This document shows, piece by piece, positions 12,601 to 24,000 of a stretch of DNA of 64,000 bases. Numbering within the stretch: the first letter of the stretch is position 1; each line of letters begins with the position of its first letter. Source of the stretch: Rhabdornis inornatus (lineage: Eukaryota > Chordata > Aves > Passeriformes > Rhabdornithidae). Location of the stretch: positions 1 to 64,000 of the forward strand of contig VWZS01003954.1 in NCBI GenBank assembly GCA_013397075.1, written 5' to 3'. The position numbers were made by a program, and so were the translations under genes. Under the pieces are notes generated by a model. The model saw nothing but the letters and a program-made list of their open reading frames with translations, was not told the origin of the DNA and ran no database searches.

Positions 12601-14742
12601 GAGAAGCTGTCTGAACTTTGTTTTTGTTTCTAAAGCATACCCACAAACCTCTACTCTGCACACTCTATCTGAAGTTAATTTATTTGAGGCTTGTTTGATT
12701 TTCTAAGAGCTTGTTCCCTTCCTTGACTGCCTGCATCTCAGGCATCACGACTAACCTTCTTAATAAATGTGACAAAAGTCATTCCTCTCTATTCACATTG
12801 CCTCATTGGTATTTTTGTTAAAAAGCACTGTACCTGTAGCATTTGCTATATCTCTTCCATTAAAAAAAAAATCTACATCTGTATGTATACAATTCAGAAA
12901 AAATCACCTACTGTTAACCTCTTTCATATCCTAAACAGTCTTTAACACTTTACATTCACATTTTCTAACTGCTGCTTAGCAGAGACAACATGTAGGCACT
13001 AACCATCAGAAGCTTCACTATGAATTCTAGTCTCATGTGCAGTTATGCAGTATAATGACCACACTATATTCAGTAACACATCTGTGCATGCACATGTATC
13101 TGTATACAAGCATACACATATGAGCATTTAGTGCATGTTATTTGTGCCATGCATACTCACAGATACTCACAACACACAGTACAAATAAGATAGGACCAGA
13201 AGGAAAAACATCCATCAGGCACCACTGACAGCCAAGGAGTTGGGATGCTTGTCTGAAATGGCCTGCCCTGACAGTCCTGAGAAGACTGAGGCTTAAATAA
13301 GTAAGTGGATAAAAGATTACTTAATCCTGGAGCAGTACATGGAACTACAGTTTATTGCTACCCAGATGAACATTGGCTAAAGTCTCTGGTTCTGTTTTTT
13401 ATTTATACATCTTCTGGATCCTCCTGACTCTTAAAAATCAATGTGACAACAGAAGAAAGATGCTTAAAGGCCTCAAGCAGCTCAGCTTGTAATTTAGACT
13501 ACAACAGACAAAGAATCCACAGTTTTAAATCCATAACACTGGAGGAATATCCTGATCCAAAACTTCCACTTCAGATAAATGCTCTAGCACTACTGTATCA
13601 TGCAAAAAGGTCTACAGACATCTTTAAAAAGATATAAAATTTCCCAGAATTTATATACTCCTTGAAGAATTTGCTGAGCCTCCTGGAAGAATATAAACAA
13701 ATTCATACCTTCCCATAACACAATGAAGCATTTTCTAGTTCTACTGTATTTCACTCAAATAGTTAATGGGACACAACATGGAAATGTTACCTATAAGGTC
13801 CAAAAGCATCTGCAATGTCACTGGCAAGGGGTATTAGGACAGTCCCTACCCCTGAATTTGGTCTACCTCTTTTCCGAAGGTTTGAGAATAGTAGCTCCTT
13901 TGCTATCAGTCACAAGCAAAAGTCATACACTCTCAGGCCCACTGTGTATAGACCCAGCTACAGTAAATCCTTTTCCAAGTTTTGCTTTGATGTCTGCAAT
14001 TTTTCCTATTCTCTTTATAATTAGACATTCAAGGAACCTGAAGATGAAAACATAGTCTCTGCAAGTTTCCATGAACAATAGTTTTTGTCATAAAGCTTGT
14101 GCATCTTTGAGCACTGTGATGCTCTGCAAGCTTGTGAGATCATACTCTAGGTACTGAGGGAGAATAAACTTAAATGGTTCCCCTGCTCAGTGTTCTCTTA
14201 GCCCTGATCTCACAGAATCACAGAAAAAATATTCTAGCCCTCTAGAACCAAGGCAAAGTGCAGTGTTTCATTTTGAATTTCAAAATACTCGTTAATTATT
14301 TCACTTAATTAAATCTTTTAAGTACATATATACACTTAAATTGGAAGAAAATACCAGTTTTAGGGGTTAAGGAGAAAGGACTTCATGCTGTCCTCTAGAA
14401 AACTACAGTTCATTTTATTGACAATTTAGTATCCTACATAATCTGTAGGCTTTTGAAAATCTGAATTCCAATTTTACCAAAAATGCATAAAGTTTCCAAT
14501 TAATTGATAACCTAAGTTGTACTGAGAAGCCAAACCAGAATTCTGGCACAGTATTAACAAAAAACCAACTTTATCTTAGTGTTTACCACTACTGAAAATA
14601 AATCACTATACAAAAATGCACTGTCAGAGCTTAAGATATATATAGCTTTCAATCCCATGTTTTTCTCTTTATACTTTTCAGTATTATCATTTCTCCATAT
14701 GCTATAACCAGTAAAACAAAGCAGACAATGCAAGATTTAATT

Positions 14743-14779
14743 GATTTTATATATATGTGTATATACATATATATATAAT
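14743..14779. repeat. AT/GT dinucleotide microsatellite
   Basis: Imperfect alternating tract (atatatatgtgtatatacat...) in intron 5. Confidence 0.8.
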
Positions 14780-15183
14780 GATGATAGAGAAGTTTTCTTG
14801 GAGAAACTGCAACCATATACTACAGCTACTATAACTTTCTACTTGTAACTACAACTGAGATACCATTCTCCATTTCTCTTAAATTCTCTGAATCTCCTTC
14901 AAGAAAAATACATAGCAAGAATGCTAGGATGAAAGCTGCTTATTACACTGGAAATGGGAGAGAATTAATGTCTACTACAAGTTTATATTGCTCCTCTTAT
15001 GGATGCATCTTCCAGAAGTTTTTGATGCACGATTACTTTTCCCTAATCAAACTTCTCTTAAACAGAGATGTACTTTCTCCCAAGCATAATCACACAGCAC
15101 TGCTTTTGTAGTTGTGTTTCAAGTACATGAGAAAAAACTTCAAGTCTGAGAAGCAATGACCATTTCGACTGCTGTGTGCTGTG

Positions 15184-15213
15184 TACTACATGTATGCTTC
15201 CATACATGTAGTA
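15184..15213. repeat. Perfect 13-bp inverted repeat with 4-base loop
   Basis: TACTACATGTATG, loop CTTC, then the exact complement CATACATGTAGTA. A stable hairpin in RNA from either strand or a cruciform in DNA. It lies 528 bp downstream of exon 5 in intron 5. No flanking arms extend it, so it does not look like a microRNA precursor. Confidence 0.85.
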
Positions 15214-15740
15214 GTAGCTACTTTCATGACGAACTTCTTTGTCTACAAAAACTAGGACTTCAAAGCAAATAAAAAGATACTTAGGGTGATAATCACCTGG
15301 CTACAATGGAAAAGATCAAAATTTGGAAATCTTTGTTTTCAACAACTTACTAAATGTTTTAGCACCACCTCCTGGTCATACAACTACACACATACAACTA
15401 CATACAAGTTTACAATTACTGTTTTTCTGGGACGCCTGTAGTGAAGAAATAATGTGGGCATATCTATTGGCAAATGTAATTTACAGAAAATTGCATGACG
15501 TCAAAAAATCTCTCGGAACTAAGAAAAATTAATCAAGTGCACTTGAAATTCAAGAAGTACAAGTCTTACAGTGAATGACACTTAAAAAATAGACACTATT
15601 TTAAACACAGTGTACTTTGAGAGCATTATTACAATTACAGAAAAAAACATTTTGAAAAATACATATGAATATGAAACAGAAATAGAATTAAAAGATAGAA
15701 ATCCACCAAAAATGCAATTGAGGCAACACAACACACATAC

Positions 15741-15992
15741 CTTGAAATATTTTCTTCTGATACGTGTCATATTCATTAGCATGACTCCAGAATTAATTCC
15801 AGTTACTCCATAATAGGGATGTCTAGCAAATCGATTATACCACCCAATACGAGGTTCTTCATGTTCTGGTGCCATTGCAGCAATTTGTGTGGAGTTGAAC
15901 TTTCTCAGAAAAGACCAAATATCATCAACAGGCCTCAAAAACAAGATGTCAGTATCAACATACAGTAATGAATCCACATTTCTGAGGATTAA
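15741..15992 (-). CDS. GXYLT1: GXYLT1 coding exon 5 (catalytic core, residues 251-334)
   Basis: An 84-codon exon (252 nt, phase 0 to 0) that starts LILRNVDSLLYVDTDILF and continues through RPVDDIWSFLRKFNSTQIAA and MAPEHEEPRIGWYNRFARHP to KYFK. It carries the DXD motif (Asp263-Thr-Asp265) that binds the divalent metal and UDP-xylose in GT8 retaining glycosyltransferases. Two sequons are present, NST and NMT. Near-identity with human GXYLT1, rather than the clearly different GXYLT2, fixes the paralog. Acceptor CCTCACAG, donor CAAG|GTATGT. The surrounding longer open frame simply reads into the introns and is not real coding sequence. Confidence 0.98.
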
Positions 15993-16826
15993 CTGTGAGG
16001 GAAAGAAATTTAAAACCAAAATGTTAAGTTTTATTGAACTTCTCTTATTAAACACAAGAAAGTTTAACAAATTTCTGTCATATGAAAATAAATTCACTTT
16101 ACACTGACAGTTTGCAGTCAAATTTGTCATCATTCCTTTTTCTCACATTTTAAAGAATTTTTGTAGAGGGAAGTAAGTTTTATATAGAGCAGCAATGCAA
16201 AGGCACTCACTCTAGATTTTATATGTCAGGGCTCCTTAGGAGTAGGTGGAGGCCAGGTATAACATTTCTCTAACAGGAGCTCCTCTCCTGCTCCCTTGCT
16301 TTCCCATACTGCTAATCAAACAAATGTCAGGAGCCCATCTATGGGAGATAGCTGCCATTGCTCTAATTCACAAGCCTGAAGTACGTTTTTCTGATTCACA
16401 AGCCTGAAGTATGTTTTTCTGAAGTGTCTTAGAGGAGCATATGCACAAAACACTGGCAACAATAGCCCATTTTTTGTTTCCTTTTCTCTAGCACTTCTCA
16501 GACCCATGCATGCAGGAGACTTTCCAACTGAATGAGGAGAACGAGGTGTGATAAATCCATCTTACTTCTGAGATGATGACATGACCTATACCTCTTTCTG
16601 AGGACACTGTGCCATAATGCATCAAGTGAGAAAAGGATTTTTATTCCACAGGGTACTAGTACCACAGAAGAATGTTAAATTTAGAGGGGTTTTTCAGATG
16701 TCATAAAAGTAACTTTAAGGAGTAGTAGTAGTTCTTCATTTAAAACCAAACAGAAATCAGATTAACAAGGACAGTTTGATGCTTCATAAACAGACTTCTG
16801 GCTTGTCTTACAACAAAGTAACTTAC
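15993..16826 (-). other. GXYLT1: GXYLT1 intron 4 with a tandem duplication
   Basis: An 834-bp intron. It contains a direct 28-bp tandem duplication (16366-16421). No other feature is seen. Confidence 0.9.
16366..16421. repeat. 28-bp tandem duplication, two copies
   Basis: Copy 1 at 16366-16393 and copy 2 at 16394-16421 differ at a single base (tacg versus tatg). A recent small duplication in intron 4. Confidence 0.9.
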
Positions 16827-16952
16827 TGGCAAAAACAGTCTTTGTGAAGCACATGGTTTAAACAATTTCTTCCATTCTGCTGCACTCTCAGATGGAAATG
16901 TTATTGGATATAATGTGTAATTAACTTTTCCTTCATAGGGGAATTCATCAAG
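16827..16952 (-). CDS. GXYLT1: GXYLT1 coding exon 4 (residues 209-250)
   Basis: A 42-codon exon, phase 0 to 0, reading LDEFPYEGKVNYTLYPITFP, then SESAAEWKKLFKPCASQRLF and LP. The AEWKKLFKPCASQRLFLP block is characteristic of GXYLT1/2 and precedes the catalytic DXD exon. NYT is a sequon. The first ten residues are less like the human protein than the rest; this junction region is where the family varies. Acceptor TTTTCACATAG, donor CCA|GTAAGT. Confidence 0.96.
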
Positions 16953-17908
16953 CTATGTGAAAATAAGAAATCACAAAAATTACTTCATTTCTATTACAAA
17001 AAAAAAAATCAATTCACCATTCAAATTGATACTTGAACACGAGTGCAATGCCTCGTTTCCATAATAGAAATCTAAGAATTTGTCAGCCAATCAAAGGACT
17101 TGAACAAAAAATGGCACCTGCAGGCCACTATGTAGAAAACACATCATATCAGATCACAAGCAAAAGGAAGAGGAAGCAAAATAAATTAGTATTTACAAAA
17201 AGTAAGTATAAAAATTAAAACTCTTCCCCTTTAACTAGTTACCACAGAACAAATACCAATGAAAACTTTCCAAATTAAATCTTACTCCATTTTTGCCATA
17301 GCTACTGTTTGCCTAACAGTGTATGTAAATTAGCATCTGTAACATACTAATGTCAGTTAATACGACATTTTAAGCACAAAATTAGTAAAACCCTCCACAG
17401 TTATAGCCTCATCAGCTTTTAAAACTGCTACTCCAGTCATAACATAATTGTTTCAGTTTCATTAACTGAAATTTACTAAAATTAGACGTAACTGTATCTA
17501 CTATATCCAAAAACTGGTGTTTCGCTTTCTCTAAATAAAATAAAACTAACTCATGCTGTAAGCACAGAGACAAAAAAAGGACAGATCTCTAATTTCTTTT
17601 TGTAAAGCAAACTCTAAACAAGATCACACAAAGTAACTGGTGTGCATTCAGAACATCAGGCTTGTATTTAACAGATTCAAAATAATAAATCAGAAAGTTT
17701 TGGTCTGTCTCTAGGAGAAACTCTTGTATCAGCAGCTGGCATTCTTCCACAGGAAAAAATTTCAAAGATCCCCATCCAACTCTATGAATGGCTTATTACC
17801 TTATTTTTAGACTCCTGTGTTTCTGCCACTCTATCAAATAGAAGAATTGCTGTATATTGTGCTACAAATTGTGCTACAATTTGATTGAATACATTTTTGA
17901 ATACTTAC
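16953..17908 (-). other. GXYLT1: GXYLT1 intron 3
   Basis: A 956-bp AT-rich intron, GTAAGT donor. It contains only a short local duplication (two attgtgctacaa copies near 17857-17882). Confidence 0.88.
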
Positions 17909-18083
17909 TATGTCTTTGAAACTCTCATGCAATTGGTCCTCAGCAAAAATATGAAAATGGAGAGGTTTGATGCTGAAAATAATGGCTGATCTCAACATAG
18001 TAACAGTCTCCTCCAGTCTTTCACCACAGGCCACCACTGCTAGATGCATTTTCTCAGAAGGATGTGTTTTCATATAATTATAT
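17909..18083 (-). CDS. GXYLT1: GXYLT1 coding exon 3 (residues 150-208)
   Basis: Begins by completing Arg150 (last base of AGA) and reads YNYMKTHPSEKMHLAVVACG, then ERLEETVTMLRSAIIFSIKP and LHFHIFAEDQLHESFKDI. This is the N-terminal beta-strand region of the GT8 fold. The MHLAVVACGERLEET segment is the nucleotide-sugar binding start of the catalytic domain and is nearly identical in human GXYLT1. Acceptor TGTATCAG, donor ATA|GTAAGT. Length 175 nt, entering in phase 2 and leaving in phase 0. Confidence 0.97.
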
Positions 18084-21000
18084 CTGATACAAAAATATTT
18101 TTTCATTTTACATTATTTCTAGCACAGGCTTAAAGAAAAACTCTATTTACTGCAGCAAGTAATTAACAAAATACCCTTTATCATACTTAAACCAGCAAAG
18201 TACAACTCAAGAGAACATGCAAACTACAGCATTACACCTCATATGTATACTTACATTTAACCTGAACCATTCTCATAATCACTCTCACCATCCCAGCCTA
18301 GAAGGGAAAAAAGGTCTAGAAGATCTATACACAAACATTTATTCCTTACAATCTTACTATTCATTAATAGCAAGGAAATTCATCAAAATAGCTATGCTAA
18401 AAGAAAGACTGCATGAAGTTACATCAAAATGTCAAAGGCTGACAGCACATTAAGTCTATACATGAGTTTTTCCCCTTTCCCTGGACTAAATACAGACATA
18501 GGAAAAAATGACAAATACAGCAGAGTTGAACTCAAAAAAAAGTGAGATAACCCCTACTTTCAAGAAGTTCTGTTAAGAACATTTTTTGACTGATCTAGGT
18601 TTTGTCCATTTTCTGCTCCAGCAAGTCCTTTTTTGTCAAACACACCCTTCAGTGCTTCCCCCAAGCACTTACAAAACGCAGAAAGCTTTCTCCTGTCTTT
18701 CTGTCTTGCAGGAGTACAATGTGGGCTGGATGAGCAGGTAAACTAATAGCTCAGATGGCCTTGTAGGATGCCCTGGTGCTCCCAGTGGTTCTGAGAAATC
18801 TCTCAGGTACACTGATCACACACACCGTACATGGACTTGAGGCTAAATCATTGCAAGGAGTGGGACTGGGAAATCCTTTATTCCTGAAGACACCTGTGCA
18901 ACAGTTATGGTGAGATGTGCCTGGAATGTATTACACAGGGCACATTTTAAAGTTATTTCACTACTTTAATATAATAGACTAAAATTGTCATTAGGTAAAT
19001 ACCATTAGCTTCATGGCAAACACAGTGGGTATACTAAAAATCTCATGGATTTCATAGATTTAGTCAGGAAAGCTTTCAAAGCTTTTAAAAACACATCAAC
19101 TCAAAGCCTATCTGCAAAACAATATGCACTTGAGCTGTATGCACAGACCATGGCAAGAGGGTGCTAATAGAACCAAAAAGTATCTGAACATTTAAATTAC
19201 AAGTTTAATGCCAAATCATACAGACAAAACCAATTCTGTAGTTAGAAAAGACTTTACCAAACTAATAACAGTAGAGAAATGCTTGACAAATCACCCATTC
19301 TCAGAAACTTGAAGAGACTCTTTAAAACAGAAATTACCAGGTGTGATCTTAGCACATAATCTCCACTCAATTTATGCAACCATGTAAATACATACAAGTT
19401 TTCCTTTAAATTTGCAATAGATAATATGCAAATATGCCTCTTTTCTTTAAGGCACAGAGGAGCTACACCTATTATTTTCACTTCCACAAGGCAAAATATA
19501 AGCAAAGTTATCACTGTAAAACGGCTGAGTTTTAATGCCATAAATCATTGCTGCATTTAAAAAACATTCTGAGTTTTAAAAGAATTTAATGCCCTGGAAC
19601 TAAAAAAACCTCTTTTTTTCCTTTTTAGTCTTAAATCGAGGGATTTAAGATTAATAAATTTTTTATTAGATTATGCAGCCAGTCTTAAGGTTTGGGCATT
19701 ATTAAAAATCACATGGATGAAAGACCTCATGGGTCAGATTTAGATCCAAAACAGGGCACTAAAAGAAGATGCTAACCTCAACTGTGTCCAAAGTCTCATT
19801 AAAGCTAATAGAGATCTAGTAAGCAGGTTATGGCGTACTGAGAGTAATCAATCTTATTTCAAAGTAAACATCTAAGGCAACATAGGTATAGTGCCATTTA
19901 TTAAGTTCTAGAATATCCCACTTGATCTCCAGATGCTAAAGAGACTTAGTATTTCAAAGATCATTTTGTGTCTAACTAGTCTCAAAAAGATGTCTAGGAT
20001 ATCCAAGTGCTTTCTGATTAACACCAACCATGCACATCTCAGCAACTAAATGGCTGGTCACCTGGATCATCCTCTATGCCCTTTCAATTTTAGTGACTGT
20101 TTAAGACCTACCTGACATAGACACCAATATGCAGACATCTGTATTCAAATTATTTAATCTGCAGATTGAAACCTTTTATAAATCTTGAAGCAAAATCTGA
20201 AAATTAGTTCCGGTTAACACATACACTCACAAAAAAAAAAAAAATAAATCTGGAAATATAATCAAGACATGCCCATTCAGACCTTTATACATAAAGCTAA
20301 TTTAAACATTACACCATGTAGTAAGTAGTAATGTAAAAAAACACAATGCAAGCTGAATATGATGAGGGTAGTTGAAACTCAGAAATAAGTACACTTTCAC
20401 AGTATGAACAAGCTGCAAGCAGCAGATTAGCCTCATCACTAATCCACTGAAAAGGGAATTACAATAATTAAGCCTTGAAGTCATGAGAGCCTACAGTGAT
20501 ATTACAAGGTCATGTGATAAATAAGGGCAAAACCTACACAAAATGCACAGCTGAAAGCCAAGCTCCTGAACTACATGTAACACACAGCTTTCCATGAATA
20601 AAGTATGACAAAAATTATGCTGAAGAAACTCTAAAATGCACAGGATTCAAAGACTGTATTTTATTATTTCTACATTTAGTGACCTCTGTGAATAAAAGAA
20701 CATTTCAAGGCACACAACAAAAAACTGACTGATCATGCTTATAATGCTTTTCTCACAGTCACTTTGTCACTTTGCTCACACAACCACTTCTGTAAGTTTT
20801 AGACTTATTAAGCTCATTTTTTTAAAATCTGTGCTTAAAAATTACTTCCTTAAATGCAAAAAAAAAAAAAATTTAGAAAGAGCTAACAAAAACTGAATTT
20901 CAGCTCGTACCAAATGGGAAACAGCTGGACTCAGATCCATAAATTTCATATGATAAAGCTTTATCCCTGAAGCAGATGGAGCAAGAAGCTCTTGGAAAGA

Positions 21001-24000
21001 ACAGGCCGCCATTCCCTGTGTGGACTATCCAGTACAAAGGGAATGAGACATGTTAGATGTATTAAGGCAGAAGTTAGGAGACTCCAGGATTGTGGTCCTT
21101 ACTCCAAATGCATAAAAAGACATCCTTTAGTGACTGTAAGCTGCGCTTGACTTCCCTCCATACAGACCACTGGGAACCACAGCCTCCTTTTTAGCAACCA
21201 GGCCTCACTGCTGCTCCTCTCCCTTCTCACTGCCAGAGAGAAGTCCTATCCCCATCTTCATCCAGGAACACTATTTACCAATAACCCTCAGCTGCCAGCA
21301 TCTTCCATCACTTTTTCCTCTTCCTGATGCGAGAGGCAGCATGAAGTGTAAATTGTTCAGAGAGCTCATCAGCTTGAGCTCTGCAGTCTCACCTTCAATG
21401 TGAACGTGTTCCACGCACAGAGCCAATTATGTTTTTCATTACTTGTTGTACTCCCTTCTTCAATTTATGTCTACATAGCTTTAGTTTTTCCACTAATTTC
21501 TTCTCAAATCTTCTGCCTTCAACTGCTCTCTTCTTTTCCCACCTCTCCCCATCTTTCTCCACTGCAGTTAGCCATGCAGCTACCTCACCAGAAGCCAGGG
21601 AAAGGAAAACCATGTTCTTTTAGATAACTGGTCCAGTATCTGTTAAGACCAAGTGACACAGGATCTTTTGGCAGTACATTTATTTTAGCAGATCAGTTGC
21701 TGAGTTGACAATGTGCAAAATAAAGTTTATTCTACAAGAATAGTAACTTGTCTGACCCTGAGCAGGTTTGGTATCAAGTATCACAGATCTGGTATAAACC
21801 TTTAGTGAAACTCAAATACAGGTCCTGAAAGGGTTGAGATGCTTTCAAAAGTGAGTAGATACTTTCAAAAAACTTGTTGAGAGGCAGAAAAACACAAAAG
21901 TAGACTTTTATATGCACATTTCTAATTATTAATAGCTTCATCTTTTGGTGTGGGAGAACCTAGTGGAAAAGCTGGAAAAAAAGCAACAATAGAGTGAAAT
22001 ACAAATGGTATTTTAGTAAGGATGTTGGACAGACTAACAAAGAAAACTTGACAGACCTAATTTCTAACAAAAAAAAGTCTCCAATAATGTGGGAGTTGTA
22101 TCTTCTGCAGGGAAAGAAAAACCTCTGGTAATTAAAATGGAAGAGAAAGAACGCACCTGTAACCCAGCAAAAGATACTGAGCAGGATGCCATGACAGGAT
22201 TTGAGTCTTAGGAAAAAATAAGGTAATTTCATTTCTGTGAGGATACTAATTACATGTGAGGGGTAGGGACAGTAAAAATAAAACACTTGAGACAGACTTC
22301 CACACATACTCCCATGAGTCTAGGAAACACATTTAAAACAATTCACTTTTGACAATGTCAGTAAAAAACATATATTTTAAAACATGCTACTCAGCAGCAG
22401 CAAAAAGCCAGGTACAAGCCTTGCCTGAAGTATTTCCGTGCCAAGTGTAGACCTTCATTCAATACTGATTAATTCTGCTGTTAATAACCTCTGAGAGAAG
22501 AACATAGGTGGATATCCTCAGTGAACCTGCTACAAGAAGGTTTTCCAGAGCCTGTCTGTCAAGGCACTGCCTTATATTTAAAGATGTTTACCATGACACA
22601 TTGTATATTAAATTAGCATTTCTAGGTCAATTACAATTATGAAGCCGCAGTTTGATAGTAAGCTACCGAGGTATGTTTTGACAGGTTACACTTTTCTAGA
22701 ACCTTCATGGCATTCCAGCTGCACTTCCTGGGAAAAAAAAAAACAAATTTTATTGGCACTAAAATACCCACCAGCTCCACAAAAAGCTTAGCTATGTCCT
22801 TTAGACTTGACACAAGGAACTGTAGTAGAGGTCACCTTTATTTGTATAAAGTTCTCCTATTCTCACATAACACATGGAAAGCAGGTGAGAGGGTACCAAA
22901 AACTCAGGAACATCCTGTATACAGTTCCATCTAATTTGGTGTAATAGAAGTGGTTTTCATCATTAGCATAGAAAATGTTACTTATATTCACTAAACTATG
23001 CAGGGAAAGTACTTTCATATAATCAAATTGTATTATTTCAAAGCTGGCATGGCAATATACCTCAGAAAATCAAGCAGTAGATACATAAGTGCAATACAGA
23101 TGGCTTACTTATTGCATCGTTTTTTGCTTTTAATGCTCTGTTTGATCTAAATCAATCAACCACTAAGAAGCCTAACCCAGCAGCCTTTAGTCACCAGAAA
23201 AAACAAAGCAAATAGGCAGAGGAAGAAGACAGCAAAGCTACACTGATTAAAATGCAGCTGTTAAATCACTCACTCCCACACTTATTACAAGTAGGATCAA
23301 GGTAACTGTAGACATTATCTGGATTTGAAACTGAAAAAAATTCTAGTTTTTACTTAGCTTAATGTTCTGTTGCATCACTACATGAAAAACACGTCATAAT
23401 CGAGAGCTTATTTTGTAAAAGTACACTAATGATACCACTGTATATGACATCCAAAAGTAGTCTACTCAATGCCAACTCAATTAGTATATTAGGTTTGAAG
23501 TTAAAATAAATGAATAATTTTAAGTTTACTATAAAAATAGAAGCCCCATTCTCAAATGAGCCAGACAGTTTAGAGAAATTCCTTTTTTAAGGACTGTCAG
23601 AATTTATCTCAATATAACCATACCACATGAAGCTCAATATACCCAAAAACTTAGTGAAACTTTCTACTTTAGCAGACAACACAAGTTAAAACTCATTTAG
23701 CTGCAACATCCAACAACTGAAATCAGCTTAGTCAGATAGCGATAGTAATGACCCCTAAGAATCTCTTCCTAGTCAGTCCCAGTAGGAAATAAGCAGTCAT
23801 ACCAGCTTGACAACACTGAGCACCTTGAAAGGTGTACTAGAAAAGCATCATCTATACCATGCAAAATCTGAGCCTCATGTTATCTTCATCAGCATTTTTA
23901 AAGTTTTGATAAAATCTATACACTGTATGTAAAAGCAATCTCATGTTTCCTCTGCAAGGTGAAAGCTAATAAATACTCTGTGCCAGAAGCACAACACATG

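Larger units (their letters stand above)
9675..15740 (-). other. GXYLT1: GXYLT1 intron 5
   Basis: A 6,066-bp intron, AT-rich, with a small GTTT simple repeat near 12025-12042, an AT dinucleotide tract near 14745-14778 and a perfect hairpin at 15184-15213. A short 'cacagaatcacagaa' motif near 14212 might be a worn CR1 tail. No supported gene lies inside. Open frames such as 11505-11771 and 13723-14055 show no recognisable family. Confidence 0.8.

Noticed and set aside
14205..14265. CR1 tail near 'cacagaatcacagaa'
   Set aside because: Only about 20 bp look CR1-like, and the following sequence does not fit the consensus.
15184..15213. microRNA precursor
   Set aside because: Stem of 13 bp with a 4-nt loop is far too short for a pre-miRNA.
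15582..16133. A 183-residue open frame as a single exon
   Set aside because: Only 15741-15992 is coding. The extensions pass through clear splice sites into AT-rich intron and lose similarity to GXYLT1.
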